Shown: positions 1 through 12,280, counted from the first letter of the stretch. The stretch is DNA of 64,000 bases from Hyaloscypha bicolor E (GCF_002865645.1 NW_020194693.1:310001-374000), one strand, 5' to 3'. Numbers and translations are program-made. Notes: generated by a model not told the origin, from the sequence alone.

Positions 1-247
1 GAGGAATATATGTCAACACTTAATTAAATTGCACTAAATTTACTGGTAGTGCAAATCCAGCAAAGAGACAATTCTGTAAGAGTCACGTGTCGTCAATTTG
101 CTCGCTTCGACTTGCCTCTTTACCGGTATCGACCACTAACTCCAATCCTCCTCGCCTCAAACCTCCAACAATCCAGTCAACTACAACCATCACGCCCTTA
201 AATAGAATGAACAACATTCTACCTTAACACCCACCACAGGAGCCGCA
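1..247. other. Upstream region of the RMP1-like gene
   Basis: No gene is visible. The stretch before the start at 248 is rich in C and in CAACA/CACC runs, as expected of a fungal promoter and 5' leader; an ACGTG-type E-box-like core (TCACGTG) lies near position 82-89. Nothing else is supportable. Confidence 0.4.
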
Positions 248-1171
248 ATGCCAACACCAAAAGAATGCCTCATCGCCACCCACCAACTCCTGCACCTCAC
301 CCACCACCGCAACAAAAATCAGCACCGCCTCTCAAAATGGTACAAATGGTTCTCAATCCTCCGTCGGCAAATCTCAAAACTCATTACCGAACTCGAAACC
401 CTCGAGACCGCTGAGGCTTATTCTTCTAAGAATAAGAGGGAGGAGAACAAGTACGTGAAGGCCGCGAGGGAGAGAGTCGAGGTTAGAGTTGCGTTTTTGA
501 GGGAGCAGGTGATTGGGGATGCTTATCTGGCGTTCTCGAATTTGGTGGCGGATAATCAGTATTCGGCTCTTGGGCTCGTGTTACTTGGGTCTTTGGCCAG
601 GGTTAAGAGTGTCCTTGGGCAGTTGGTGAGAGGCGAGAAAGAAGTCAATATCGAGGTAGTTGAAGAGGCGAAGGGAGGAGAGTTGCAGGGCTCGAATGCA
701 CGAGACGATGATCTCGGAGAACCTGTGAAGAGGGAGCAGATTCCGGATTTTGAGGATTCGTGGCATGCTGTGGAGGGAGAGGAGGGAGAGGATCAAGTGG
801 TGGAGAAGGAAGAAGAGGGGGAGGTTGAGGAGGAGCAACCAGCTGTGAAAGGGATTGAAGAAACCAGGATGCCGAGACCAAGGAAGAAACGGGGAGCGTC
901 TAGGATCAACAAAAAGATTGTGGAGGAGAGAGGGGACAATGAGCCGGATGAGGAAGCGCAGAGAAGAGAGAATGAGGACGAGTGGACCGGAGGAGCACCT
1001 CAGAAACTCACCATGGAGAACCTGTTGAGGTTGGAGGTGGAACAGCCAGGTCCCAGGATCAACAATCACAAAAGGGCACCAAAAGCCGTGGTGGGATCCA
1101 ACGGACCAAGGAAGAAACGCAAAAAGGGCAAGGGCGATGCGTTTGATGATTTGTTTTCTAGCTTGATTTGA
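248..1171 (+). CDS. RMP1: RNase MRP protein subunit RMP1-like
   Basis: Single-exon gene of 307 residues starting at the first ATG of the frame. The N-terminal part (about residues 10-45) carries the block LLHLTHHRNKNQHRLSKWYK, which resembles the HRNKNQHR...W signature I recognise from fungal RMP1, a specific protein subunit of RNase MRP that acts in rRNA processing in the nucleolus. An alpha-helical stretch follows to about residue 130. The rest is low-complexity acidic sequence (runs of E/D around 170-205) and several basic patches (PRPRKKRGASRINKK near 210, PRKKRKKGKG near 290) that look like nuclear/nucleolar localisation signals. The identification rests on the short N-terminal motif and overall architecture, so the subunit name is good but not certain. 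The gene ends 93 bases from the convergent GPI7-like gene. Confidence 0.75.
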   Translation: MPTPKECLIATHQLLHLTHHRNKNQHRLSKWYKWFSILRRQISKLITELETLETAEAYSSKNKREENKYVKAARERVEVRVAFLREQVIGDAYLAFSNLVADNQYSALGLVLLGSLARVKSVLGQLVRGEKEVNIEVVEEAKGGELQGSNARDDDLGEPVKREQIPDFEDSWHAVEGEEGEDQVVEKEEEGEVEEEQPAVKGIEETRMPRPRKKRGASRINKKIVEERGDNEPDEEAQRRENEDEWTGGAPQKLTMENLLRLEVEQPGPRINNHKRAPKAVVGSNGPRKKRKKGKGDAFDDLFSSLI

Positions 1172-1264
1172 GCGCTGCAACATACCCTCTTGCGATTTCC
1201 ACTTCCCAACTTTTACTTCCCTCGCAATGCGAAATTCTGACTACAGCTCTCACTCGAGTGAGTT

Positions 1265-4237
1265 TCAAAGATTCTTGGTCCCCATCCAATACAACAGACT
1301 CCCAAAGCTTATGTTAATCGCCAAATGCTGACCCAGACTCCACACCATGCTATACAAATATTTCGGACTGAAGACCGTCCAGATAAACAGATGCGTTCTC
1401 AACAGCGTACAAGCAGCCATCACGAAGAACAAACTCCCCGCCACGAACATCGTCAACAGCGCAAGGTGCGGAAGCAATAAATCCTTCCCCCCTTTTCTAC
1501 GCAGGCGAAGGAGCATGAGGTTTGTAGCTGAGGCCCAGAAGATTGGCCCAGCCCAATTGCTGACGAAGGTTAGGATCCCGACGGCAAGCACGTTGTACCC
1601 TGATACACCGTTGTAGGCGCTTGAGAGGTCGATGGAGGAGATAGCGTTGGAGCCGCCGAAGGCGAAGAAGGAGGTGTATTGGAGGAGCAGGGAGGTGGTT
1701 GTTAATTCGACGAGGCCGAGGCCAAGGTCGTTGAGTGTGTAGAATTGGATTTCCATCAGCAGGAATAGGGGGATGTTTGTTGCTCGTGATTGGGTGATTA
1801 GGAAGAGAGTTAGGAGGTCGTGGATAGTGTGCATTATTGCTGCTAGTGTTAGTGAGATGGAGGGAGGCATTGAGGTAACTTACGATTTGGACGTTTGGTG
1901 TGACCGAAACTCGAAAGGGTATACAGCAAGGAAAGTCCAATGGCCATGAAGACGATTCTTGCCCGTGTCACCAAAGATAACCCAAACTCACTATCTGTTG
2001 CAGCCATAGACTTTGCCGGTCCAGCTAACAACTCCGGGGAATCCTCGTTGGTGAAAGCAAGTTTGAATGTAATGGATGCAGTGGCCAGAGTTGTAGCTAT
2101 TGCTCCCGCGGCGAGTTGTGGGAACCGAGAGAATCCTTTGGTAGCGAGAGACTGTATGTTCCATAGATATGTGAGAGCCACGAGAGTCCACAGAGTAAGG
2201 CGGTGCGAGGAGAAAAAAGTTCGCGCGATATCTGGCTCTCCAGCGAACTTTTGACCAGTCTGGTTCCAACGTCTGGCGAGTCTCATTGAGATGAGAACTA
2301 TGAGAGAACTCATTGCCAGGAGACGAGGAGTGAGTCTCTGTTTCCGGGAGCTATTTTCCTGTGAGCTTTGAATCAAGAGGTCAAGACAAGGACTTACGAT
2401 ATTATCCAGAGCAGCGCCACCCATGCTGTGCTGGTCCAATACCAGAAATGTTGCTCTTCTTCCACGTAACTGCTCGCGAACATCATGATTCCATATAGCA
2501 GGCCGATCAGAATGATTGGGTAGCAAGTTTTCACGGAAACATAGATGGTTGGACCGGCCGCCACCGTTGCCAAAATAAGAGCCGCGAGTCCTAGAGCTTG
2601 GCCTTGCGCGAGCTTCAAAGTATCGTAGTTACTGGCTGTACCGCTCATGAGCTCTTGGGCTTGCTTCAGCCACTGCTAAATGTTAATACTCTCTTTCCGT
2701 CAAAATGCGACTATCACATACCTTGCTCATGGATCGAAGCAATGGCTCAACATCCTCAAGTTCTTCTGCATCTGCTACGATTCCAACGATTTTTCTCCAT
2801 CCACAAGCAAGCTTGTTAATACTACCTAAGAAATCTTCGCAATTATCGCCGGCACCGACTTTGTTGAACTCGGGAAAAGTCGCAGACACAACCTTGAGCA
2901 TCTGCCTAGCGTTCCTCATGAGAAGCTGAATTCTATCGTTCTCTGGTTCTGGTTAGCATCTAAGTCGAGCATTGACGAGTAGACGTACTTTTCGGCCAGA
3001 ACTCGAGAAATTTGGGAATAAAAGCCCCAAGATTGTTCTGCGGAACAGGAAAGCCAAGTAAGCCAGCTAAAGTTGGGGCTATGTCTGATTGTTCGACAGT
3101 TGAATAGTACTGGAAATCTTCTTTGAATGGAGGTGGAGCTTTGTGATCTCCGGAAGTGATCGTTTTAAGCTTTGGGGAAATGAAGACGAGAGCCGGTGAG
3201 GTCTCTCCTGGAGCTGAACCTCCGTGATTGCCAGCATCATTCATGCCATGATCTCCAAGGAGTACGAGAAGTGTTGATTTAAGTTTCTGCTTCGTTTCTA
3301 TGGCCTCATATATCTGCTTTATAATGCCATCCATCTCCCGCTGTTTGGGAATCATGTTTGGACTTGGGGAAGTTAGTATCATCTTTGAGGACTCGACGTG
3401 GGATATTCCTGCCTTCTTGGTCCAGCTTTGTGGCCAATGTGATCCAGTCCAAGGTAGTGAAGTACCACAGTATTCCAGTCATCATTATTCAATTCTTCTG
3501 GGACATACCTGGTCACATTGTTGTCCACTTCCGTAAAGTCCTACAAGTACGTATTCAGCCAAATTCTATTGAGAGCTATAGAAGTTTGACTAACCGAAAC
3601 AAAAAAGCTTGATGTCCCATCTGAGCGATGGAAGGTCCCTGGGAACAATTTAAGCCAAGTATCGTCACCGTACATGATCAATTTGTGAGCCCATTTGCTC
3701 TTCCACTTGTCCTTCATTTGTGCAAGCCATGTATCTTGTGATGCGAGCGTTGAGGTCGTATCTGATTCGGAAAAGTTGAGGATCACATCGAGGAACGAGG
3801 GTATAGATCCAGTAGTTATAGCCTTGATTCTAGGCATGGTGATCGTTGGAGATGTGGCATGGGCCGTGAAGGGGATTGCGGATCCATCGGAGATCAGGCT
3901 GAGAAGTATTAGCTTTTGAATTGCATTCTTGGCACAGAGAGAAACTACCTTTGAGTGAAGGCAAAACCAGAGTCTCGTAAATAAACAAAATCACTGCAAT
4001 TGTCAGCATAGCTCCGGGTCTTTGTAGGGTTGCTTACCTTCGAAGTGCATCCACGACCATAAATACCACCTTATCAAACGGCGCTTCTGGAGGAGCACCC
4101 CATGACAGAGTCTCATATTTCGCTAGACCAGATAGGAAGGGCTTGTAAGGAAAGAATCCTCTTGCAAATACTAGTATTGCAATTGGGATGAGGACGTTGG
4201 CAGCAAGCAAGGAGAGAATGTGATTTCGGAAGGCCAT
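1265..4237 (-). CDS. LAS21: GPI ethanolamine phosphate transferase 2 (GPI7/LAS21)
   Basis: Nine exons: 4038-4237, 3949-3993, 3595-3898, 3413-3540, 2989-3362, 2722-2942, 2398-2672, 1884-2350 and 1265-1839; the join is 2589 bases, 862 residues, normal for the family. It adds ethanolamine phosphate to the second mannose of the GPI anchor in the ER membrane. The N-terminus has a signal-anchor (MAFRNHILSLLAANVLIPIA). The lumenal alkaline-phosphatase-fold domain shows the metal site VVDALRSDF at the exon 1/2 junction, the nucleophile region ITTGSIPSFLDV, YGDDTWLKLFPG, HYLGLDHIGH and LLGDHGMNDAGNHGG. The C-terminal half (exons 7-9) is a series of membrane helices. The intron at 3363-3412 has a GC donor (AAG|GCAGGA) with a TACTAAC branch site; it is required because unspliced reading meets a stop. 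The acceptor of exon 6 could lie 6 bases upstream (two AGs), adding two residues. Confidence 0.92.
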
Positions 4238-4719
4238 TTTGCTGTATTCTAGCTTGGCCCAGCAGCCAAGGTTAGCAGACTTTTGATTCTGAAGCGTACA
4301 GAGATAATTCTTTGCAGCACAAGGCAACTGCCATGATTTCCTAGAGTTAATGTGCACTGGAAGTCGCGTTGAAGCAATGTGGCCTGGACGCGTTGATCCC
4401 GAGGCGCCGATAAGGAGCTTGTCTTATCGGTAAAATACATGAGGAAAAAAATTTATGCTGAGATTTAAGAAAGGAACTGGAACTCCAAGTATTTAGCCTG
4501 GTGGGTATTTAGGACATTTTGGGACAGATTTTTATTCGGATATTATAGGACTGCAGTCTCTGCCACGTAAGAATGGTTTTGAATATTGGAATCCGTAGGA
4601 AAAGCCAAACTCCTTCTAATGTGATCGATCCTTAAACACCCCCCAAGCTCCCATGACTCCGCCAAATATACCCTCCCATAACGCCATATGTCCATACCAT
4701 TGTCTCCTTTCAATATATC
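4238..4719. other. Intergenic: upstream of LAS21, downstream of the DUF2423 gene
   Basis: No coding signal recognised. It holds the 5' region of LAS21 (minus strand) and the 3' end of the DUF2423 gene (minus strand). Confidence 0.4.
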
Positions 4720-5207
4720 CTACTTCTTCACTCTTGATCCGCCAACTCGTTTACCTTTGCTGTATTTAGGAAAGACGATGGATGCCTTGCGGTGGTGTCT
4801 TGTTTTCTCAATTCGGCCTTTACTGGACGTCTTTGGGCGATCACTGCTCTTTGTAGCCTCCTGGTCTACTTCCATCTCTGCAGAAAATCAGTTAGCCTAC
4901 CGCTGTGTAATAACTTGGAAAGAGGTCATACCCTCTGTCTGTTTGCTCTGAGTGGGGACCTCATTATTTTTTGCAGTGCCTGAACATCATGTCAGAACCC
5001 CAACCCAAATGAAGAATTCTTGCCCATACCATCTTCTGACTTCATGACAATATCCTCTTTGACTGGCTGGGGTTTTGGTTGTGAAGCTAATTCCAGGAAC
5101 TTTGCTGAAAGCCTCTCTGTTCGCGCACTCTCAACTGGGCCGAACACTCTACTCTTCAGCTTCTGGTGATTCGCCTTTTTCGTGCTTGCTCGAGCGCCCT
5201 TTGCCAT
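4720..5207 (-). CDS. Small DUF2423 (LLP-like) nucleolar-type protein
   Basis: Two exons, 5030-5207 and 4720-4877, joined at a 152-base GT-AG intron (donor GTATGG, acceptor TCTGCAG), give 111 residues. The N-terminus MAKGARASTKKANHQKLKSR is the hallmark of the fungal DUF2423 family (yeast Ybl028c; related to animal LLPH), a small basic nucleolar/ribosome-biogenesis-associated protein. The second exon supplies the conserved basic C-terminus ending IVFPKYSKGKRVGGSRVKK. A direct join restores frame; small extra exons inside the long intron were tried and do not fit the frame. It is transcribed divergently from the SUMO ligase gene, sharing a 416-base intergenic region. The molecular function is known only in outline. 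Confidence 0.82.
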
Positions 5208-5623
5208 CTTGTCGGATTCGAGAATTCGATTGGCGATCTGAGAAGAGTTTTGAGTTCCTCGAATCTAGGATAGGCCGAGAAATTTATCGTGGCTGAGGTG
5301 GGAATATCTCAAAGCGGGATAAATATTCCGCTTCCCCTCGAGGCTTTAGCGCCTGTTTGGGGAAAGTTTAAAGAATTCTGCCGCTTTGCGGCGGTGTGAG
5401 GTCGTGGAAACGACAAGGCACATAACATCAACTGTGAAAGGACTCAGCGGCTGCGAGGCGCCCATATTCACTTCCAACGTTCGCGTGCTTCAAAGCCAAC
5501 TGTGAATATAAAGAGGACTCCGGAAAATTTTCTTCCTCTTCTATTCGTCCCTAAAACGCCCGAACTTCTCTTCATGCATCCAACCCATCTGCAAAACCCC
5601 TCTGCGCTCTAGAGCCATCCAGT
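5208..5623. promoter_or_regulatory. Bidirectional promoter region, DUF2423 gene / SIZ-type gene
   Basis: 416 bases lie between two divergent starts (5207 minus, 5624 plus). The right part is pyrimidine-rich (TTCTTCCTCTTCTATTCG before the SIZ-type start), as is common just upstream of fungal start sites. No specific operator is recognised. Confidence 0.5.
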
Positions 5624-7637
5624 ATGGCCTCGATCACTCAATACGATGTTGAGGCAACCATACGGAAGGTCAAAGGAACTGGAATGGTCAACAAAATCCT
5701 CCAGCTCATTTGTGTTGGAGAGGGTTTGACCAAGTATGGTGTCAAGGCTGAGCTTCAGCAGAAGATTATCGATAGTGAGTTCGTCCCAAACGGTTATTGA
5801 CGCAGCCTCGCCGCTCTATACTTTCCACGATAGACTAGTCCACCCCGCGCACACATCTTCCGACAAGGAAAGTCCAAGCTTGGCTAACCTTCGATCTCTC
5901 TGCAGGTATTCAAAGACATGCAAAGAACGGCGACGCGAATAAGTTCTACAGGCTGAAAGCTATGATCGATGACCCAAACTCCATTGAGGAATCGGCGACT
6001 CCATTCCGCGCAATGGCAGGCTCGTCGTCATCTCCCTCTGTGAACCCCCCAGCAACCACCTCTTCAGGCCCGTCGAAATCGAACAACCTCTCTGCCGTCG
6101 CTGCCCACAACCAGGGAGGAGGTCCTGCTGCAACTTATCGTATCATTGGACATCCAAGTAAGCTCCTCTCTCGCGCCAATACGCGTCATATTCTGACCAG
6201 GGAACTAGGGATCGAATTCAAGTCAAGTCCATACTATGTCATCGAGGAGCAGCTGGGGGGTCCGACACAATGTGACAGTAAGAGGGATTCTGCTGGATAC
6301 AAGTTATAAACTAATAAGCCATAGTTATGACGCACCACCGGCACACCGTCAAAGTACCTCTCCGACCCATCGACTATCCTATCCTCACTCGAGTACAAAC
6401 AGACTCCAATCTGAAGGTGATGGTGTTCTGTGCTGCGGAAGGAGGTGGTCGACAGGATATTGCCTTCCCGCACCAATCAGAGATCAAGGTCAATGGAGGA
6501 GAGGTCAAAGCCAATTTGCGTGGTTTGAAGAACAAACCAGGCTCTACTCGACCCGTTGACATTACCAAAGAATTACGTCTGAACATTCCCGCTTACAGCA
6601 ACAATGTCGAGATGACTTATGCTCTGACATCCAAGGTTGGTGGCCGTTCCGAAGTTAGCTTCCTCAACCCCCTCCTCTCGTCCCTGCTATTCCCAACTGC
6701 TTGTCCCCTTTTGCGCCGAATTTTGGTTTAACTGCTAACGCTGCGTACAGAAATTTTATCTCGTCCTCTATGTGGTGCGGAGTATACCTGTCACGGATCT
6801 TGTGAAGAAACTTGAAAATGGAAAGAGAATCACTGAGAAGTCTGTTGTTGACGATAGTAAGTTTCCTGTCAGATATTTCAATAACCTTTGCTTATAAGAC
6901 TTTTAGTGCTCAACAAGGCACGTGATGCTGACATTGTGACCACCGCCTCGGTCTTGTCATTGAAATGCCCCTTGTCGACGTTGAGAATCTCTCTACCGGT
7001 CCGATCAATAGCCTGCCGTCACAACCAATGCTTTGACGCTACCTCGTACCTCCAATTACAAGAGCAAGGTCCTACATGGCTGTGCCCTACTTGCAACAAT
7101 CCCGCGCCTTTCGATAGCTTGGCTGTTGACGAGTAATTGCTCAGCTTTTATATTGTTGACTTCCGCTGACGCGTCGTTAGATATGTCAACTCAATTTTGA
7201 AGGGCACATCAAGATCAGTTGACCAAGTGACCATTCAGCCTAACGCCAAGTGGGAACTGAATAACAGGAAAGAACCAGCGTCGAATTCAAGATCAAACGG
7301 CGTTGCAAGCGATTCTGATGACGACATCGTCGAGATCACCAAGTCCGGCAACAGCGTGCGAATGGGTGCTCCTTCTGCGTACAAACCTGCCCTCGGAGGC
7401 CCCTCTCAATCTCGAGAGTCATCTGGAACCCCAAAGAACCCCGGCTCGACGAGCAGCAAGCGACCAATCTCAGCAGTCATCGATCTAACCTCCAGCGGTG
7501 ACGAAGATGAGGAGCCGATACGAGCACCCAAACGACAATTCAATGCCAGCACGAACACCAATAGCTTCAGCAGCTTGCCTAACCCTCCCTTCAGTCTCCC
7601 CGCTCGTCCTCCGAACGCGTTCCCACCTCGAACTTAA
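5624..7637 (+). CDS. SIZ1: SIZ/PIAS-type SUMO E3 ligase (SAP, PINIT, SP-RING)
   Basis: Seven exons: 5624-5774, 5906-6157, 6209-6277, 6325-6635, 6751-6856, 6907-7132, 7181-7637; 1572 bases, 523 residues. It should act in the nucleus as an E3 that promotes SUMO transfer from Ubc9. An N-terminal SAP-like segment (residues about 12-55, split by intron 1) is followed by a Ser/Pro-rich linker, a PINIT domain (about 135-300, with SSPYYVIEEQLG, TVKVPLRP and VMVFCAAEG) and an SP-RING/Miz zinc finger (about 312-372: LKCPLS, ACRHNQCFD, WLCPTCNNP), giving the Cys/His ligands. The C-terminus holds two acidic SIM-like patches (DDDIVEI and VIDLTSSGDEDEE), which in this family bind SUMO non-covalently. All introns are GT-AG and about 50-130 bases. 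The symbol is by family; SIZ1 versus another PIAS paralogue cannot be separated here. Confidence 0.92.
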
Positions 7638-9018
7638 GATATCTCCTTTCCCATGTTGACTTACTTGTATGAATAGGATAATTTTTTTTCATGATTCCCC
7701 AGGGCATATCAGATGAGGGACTTGTGAATATGGCGTTTCACGGAAGATTTGGTGGGGTGGCATTAGTGGAGTCTAGCGATGGATGAATGAATGGCGTATA
7801 GGCGATGCCAGAATGGCGGACGCATACATGCTGCTTTGCTGATGAGCGGATTGGAAGTTGCCGAAGATGAGGGAGGGCAAGCTTTAGTAAGCTGTGGACC
7901 CTCTGTCTTTATGAAGAAAGTTGCGATGAATCAGATGAATCAGATGAATCGTATAAGCATCCCCTCTGGTTATCATGTCCACTGTACCTATTGATGGGAT
8001 TATGAAACTCTCAGAATATCGGCAGCCCTTGAAGTTTCAACAAATTCTCTTCTGGCACGCAATGAGTTCTGCTAGGGGTGATTCAAATTGATTCAAAATA
8101 AAATGATGCACATGCAATTACTGAACTTTGGTATGAAAGCGCCATAGCTTATTTGACGTTTTGCGAGTCCAGTAACAGCAGATTCAGTCCACTTCCATTT
8201 CCGAGAGACGTAAGAGAAGGATCCAATAGTGGATGACAAAGAAGAGGCATTGTCAGGAAAGCAATTCAGTCTGTCGTATGAAACGGAGGAGTTCAAGATG
8301 GCGTAGGTAGCTTCGGGTGCCGAATTCAATATTCGTCCTTGAGAGACGGCTTCTGCTCGAAGTTGAGGTACAGCATCGAGATCACAGCCTCACAGTTGTG
8401 CAATGTCTAAGCCCCCGGAATTTACTTCCTGCACAAATCATTACTAGTAGGTATCTTCCAGAGAAAATGACGTGAATCAAAAGCGAATCGATCATAACTC
8501 TTCAATTCTATGCGCTTGGTATATGAGAGCTAGACTAACCTTCCCCTCTGGAGAAGGCAGTGTTGTCGATGGCATAGAATACTAGTTGCCCGGAGTTCTG
8601 AATTATTGCTATTCTTCCTGTCGAGGTGTAATAAAATGTTCTACTCTTGAGGTGTGCCCGTTTCGACACATATTCACTATTATTCAGACTCCAATTGCGT
8701 CATCATCCAGTCTTCAGTAATACTTGTGACACGGATGACTGTCAACTCTTCAACTCAAAGCCAAATCAAGTTCAGTAATGGCGTAAATGACAGTTAAGAT
8801 CTTCAACTCAAACCCAATTCAGGTTTAGCGTAAATCTATGCCATATTGCAAAGGCCACAAGGCCTTGTCTAATGAAGAAGACGTTAACTTCGTCTCTTTC
8901 TTGATTTCTTTTCTTCTCTCTTTAAGAACCTCAACACCCAACAAAAAGCTCTTCTTCATCTTCGGACCAGAGCCACTTAAGACAGGTCCCGCACAACCAA
9001 ACACACTCTGTAGCAACC
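7638..9018. other. 1.4-kb intergenic region
   Basis: No gene is recognised. A 9-base unit (GATGAATCA) is repeated three times at about 7925-7950, and two related copies of a CTTCAACTCAAA...GCGTAAAT sequence lie at about 8745-8835. The right end is the promoter and leader of the secreted-protein gene. Confidence 0.4.
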
Positions 9019-9833
9019 ATGCATCGCATTGCAATCATAGCAGCTCTTGTCTTCTTCACCCAGCTCATCTTAGCTCTTTCTCCCAACTACCAATTTGATC
9101 AATTACCACGCCCCATCCACCAAGCCACTTTCGCGGGCCAGGTCAACGATCATCCCTACGAGTTGAACGGTACTGTCCAGGCAAGCACCACCACTCCCCC
9201 TTTTTCCCTCATCCAATCAAATGACTAACCTCAAACAGCACATTCAAGAGCAGCTCAAGAAGCTTTATCCTGGTATTCAGTTTCCCAAACATGAGATCAA
9301 CAATGAGCCTAAAGCCCTTACGACTCGTAATAAGGTGAGTAAATATTCAACGAGGAAAGTTCCAAGACACTTGGCTAATGGGAATGAAAGGATGGCGTAA
9401 GCTGCATAACTTATATCAGTGGTTCTTTGCAAGGTGCAGAGGCTACAAACATCCTCCAATGTATCAATTTCCTCCACAGCACTGGATTAGGCCGTATCAT
9501 TTGCCCCGGAAACAGCTGCGTCTCAATGTGCTGCATTAACAGTGATAATCTCTGGCTTTGCAACTATGTGCGCCTCCCGCCGCCACCCTTCCATTTGCCC
9601 TTCTTTCTTGCTGCCTATTTCCCTTTGGATATGTTCTAACTAAAGAGCAGAACAACTTCGCCATTGACCCGGCCCTTGCCTACTTAGCAAGCTACGCGTA
9701 CGATATCGAACAATCATGCACCGAGGATTGGGCTGACCCGGGTGTCTGGATTGCAGGTGGTCAGGAGAGTGACACGGATGGTTATGCGGTCTGGGTGCTG
9801 GGCTGGAATGGCCAAGGTGGACATGGATGCTAA
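9019..9833 (+). CDS. Secreted cysteine-rich protein, effector-like
   Basis: Four exons: 9019-9180, 9239-9334, 9391-9567, 9651-9833; 618 bases, 205 residues. Residues 1-20 (MHRIAIIAALVFFTQLILAL) are a clear signal peptide. The mature part contains a DGVSCITYISG start of domain, then GxxxGAE..ILQCINFLHSTGLGR, CPGNSCVSMCCINSDNLWLCN and a C-terminal WNGQGGHGC, with at least eight cysteines in the last two thirds, so disulfides are likely. The cysteine-spaced core looks like a widespread family of small secreted fungal proteins of unknown function; I cannot name it. Intron 1 needs a GC donor (CAG|GCAAGC): a GT donor upstream would break frame. Function is unknown; an apoplastic or host-interface role is only inference from secretion and cysteine content. 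Confidence 0.82.
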
Positions 9834-10471
9834 TTGTGATTTCTCACTTTTGGCACTGTCCTCACATTGAATCTCCGTACTTGCGTTGCTTTTCTGGGGC
9901 GTGTATGAGATTCGGAGTTACTTGATGGCATAATGGCTTAATGGCTTGGAGAGACGCATTTCTTTGGTTGGATTCGATAATTCCTGGAAAGTCACTGACT
10001 CACTTTAGGAAGAGAGCAATTGGACAGTTAGGCACTTTAATGTACTGGATTGAGACAACTTTGGCTCTGGCTTTCCTTTGGCGGAATAGATAACCTCAAC
10101 TCTTTTACTGAGAATCTCGAGCCTTTGTGGTTATGACTATGATGTCAATAAATGCTTTAAAGGTCACCTTTGCGGTGTTCTGTCCGACTCAAATAGGCGC
10201 ACTCAACCAGGACACTTCCGAAGCTCAACCAGTTCTTCGTGTCTGAATTCACTTTCGTGTATTTTCAAATTTAATATCTGATGTCTCTTAATCATATCTA
10301 TTTGGACTTTCCGATCATAAATCTTGTGGTTATGTAGAAATAATGAAAGACTCTCGAAAGCAAGAGTATGTGTGGATTTTCAGGGGCAAATTCGCTTAAT
10401 GGCGGGGTAAAGTCTTAGCACCCCTTCCCCTATTCTCAACATTTTCCCTCTTCCTACACCTTCCTACTAAA
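9834..10471. other. Intergenic, convergent 3' ends
   Basis: 638 bases between the ends of the secreted-protein gene (plus) and the MFS transporter (minus). No gene or repeat is recognised. Confidence 0.4.
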
Positions 10472-12280
10472 TCAAACTTTACTACCCGGGGTCCGAATTT
10501 CCTCGCCATCAACCGAAGATTTCTCATTGCTCTCACTGCCAGCCTCCCCCCCATCGCTGTTCTCCAAAGGAACGTGGTCAAAAACTCTCGACACTTCTTC
10601 CAGCGCCAAGTTCTTCGTCTCGGGGTAGAAGAAGTAGATGATAGTGAAGTTGCTCACCAGAACAAAAACCCACACAGGCCAATACTTCCAACCGATTGCT
10701 GCGAGAGCGATAGGGTTGACGTATCCACTGAAGAGATTCGCCAAGGCGTCCCCGAATCCGAAAATCACGAAGGCTTTGGCGCGGAGGTTGTAGGGTGCTA
10801 CTTCGGCGATGTAGCTGTTGACCATGGGTGCTGGCATTTTGTAGAAGGCGCCAAAGACGAACCACATTGCAACGGCGGAGAATCCGAGGGCGGAGCTGAA
10901 TGTCTCTCGGGCTTGGAACGAGCCTAGTATTGTGATGACGATGAGTGCGAAACACATTCCGGTCATGCCGATCTAACCATCGAATTAGTATGGAGTTTTT
11001 ATAAAATTCAAGAGGGAGGTCGGGAGCCGAAGAGCAATGCTCCCGAGGCATGGACATGCAGGCTCCGGGGAAGCTCCCAGGCTCTGAGCTCTTGAACAAA
11101 AGAAGAGCAGAGTAGTATCGAAAATAAGCTCACCAGGAAGAGAGGTCTTCGACCCATGCGGTTAACGAACATCGAGAAGAAGTTACCCCAGAACATCCCA
11201 TTGAGAGCGATACCACAATTGATCAAAAGCTGCGTTCTGTTCGACTTGATGCCGATATTGACAAGTATCAAGTGGAGATAGTTGGATAATACAGCATTCC
11301 CGCACCATTGAATGATGAACCCGGCAGTGACAACGATGAAAAGTCTGTGGCGATTGGCATGAGTTCGTATCCATTCATTCCATGAGGTCACAGCTTGGAT
11401 TTTCTCCTCTTCAATTGTCCGTTCAATCTCCTTCATCTCGAACTGGAGTAAAGGAGAGTCGCTGTCGCCTTCGGCATGATATTTTTGCAAGATCTGTCGA
11501 GCCTCTGAAGTTCGGTTATGTTCGACCAACCAGCGAGGCGATTCGGGAACCCAAATGGATAGAATCATTTGGAACAGCGAGGAGACGGCCTGCAGAGCGC
11601 TTGGGAGTCGCCAAGACCATGAGCCAACAATGGAGGCCGTTCCAAAAGTAATCCAAGCTGCCATAAGTTGACCAAGCGAACCAGTACTGTTCATGATACC
11701 GACCATCTGGGTCCGTTGGGAGGGGTGGGATAGCTCAGATATCAGGATTGGACATGCAGTGGTCTGAATCGTATTTCCGAAACCAATCAGAAAACGGCCG
11801 GCAACGAATGTTGCATAATTCTGCGCCGCAACCTGCAACACCACCCCGACGAGGAGAATAGCTGAACCTATTGCTATTGGCTTCTTTCTCCCAAGTCGTT
11901 GGATCAGGGGGGCCGCAATGAAAAGCGCTCCAAGTTGGCCATATCTCACGCCGTTAGTAATCGAGCCAAGCCTGGATCCGGTTGGATGTTGAAAGAAGTT
12001 CCTCCACTCTGGGAGAATTTGTAGGCCATTGAGCATGCTCCCATCATATCCTGTTCACGTTATTAGTAACAATAACAGAGAATGGAAGTTTGGATCCGTG
12101 ACTTGAGAGAGACTTGCCATTGGTGATATCTGTCACGACAGCACACAGTAAGAGGAGATTGAGTGTTCTTAAACCAGGATAGTGCCACCATAGCTTATGC
12201 CGTGCAGGAATGATATCGTTGAGTATCAACCCTTCCTCATTTGCCACACGTACTGGACTTATTCGATCGACAAGTGTCAT
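10472..12280 (-). CDS. MFS sugar transporter
   Basis: Three exons: 12118-12280, 11134-12050, 10472-10972; 1581 bases, 526 residues, usual for the sugar-porter family of the major facilitator superfamily in the plasma membrane. Seen motifs: NGYDGSMLNGLQ across the first junction (TM1/loop of lactose- or hexose-type fungal porters), RLGRKKP after TM2, RFLIGFGNT, PESPRWLVEH before the central loop, NRMGRRPLFL after TM8 and PETKNLALEEV after TM12. About twelve hydrophobic helices are visible. The first intron has a GC donor in strong context (AATG|GCAAGT); the second is 161 bases and GT-AG. The substrate cannot be deduced; lactose-permease-like proteins are the closest group by motif memory. Confidence 0.9.
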
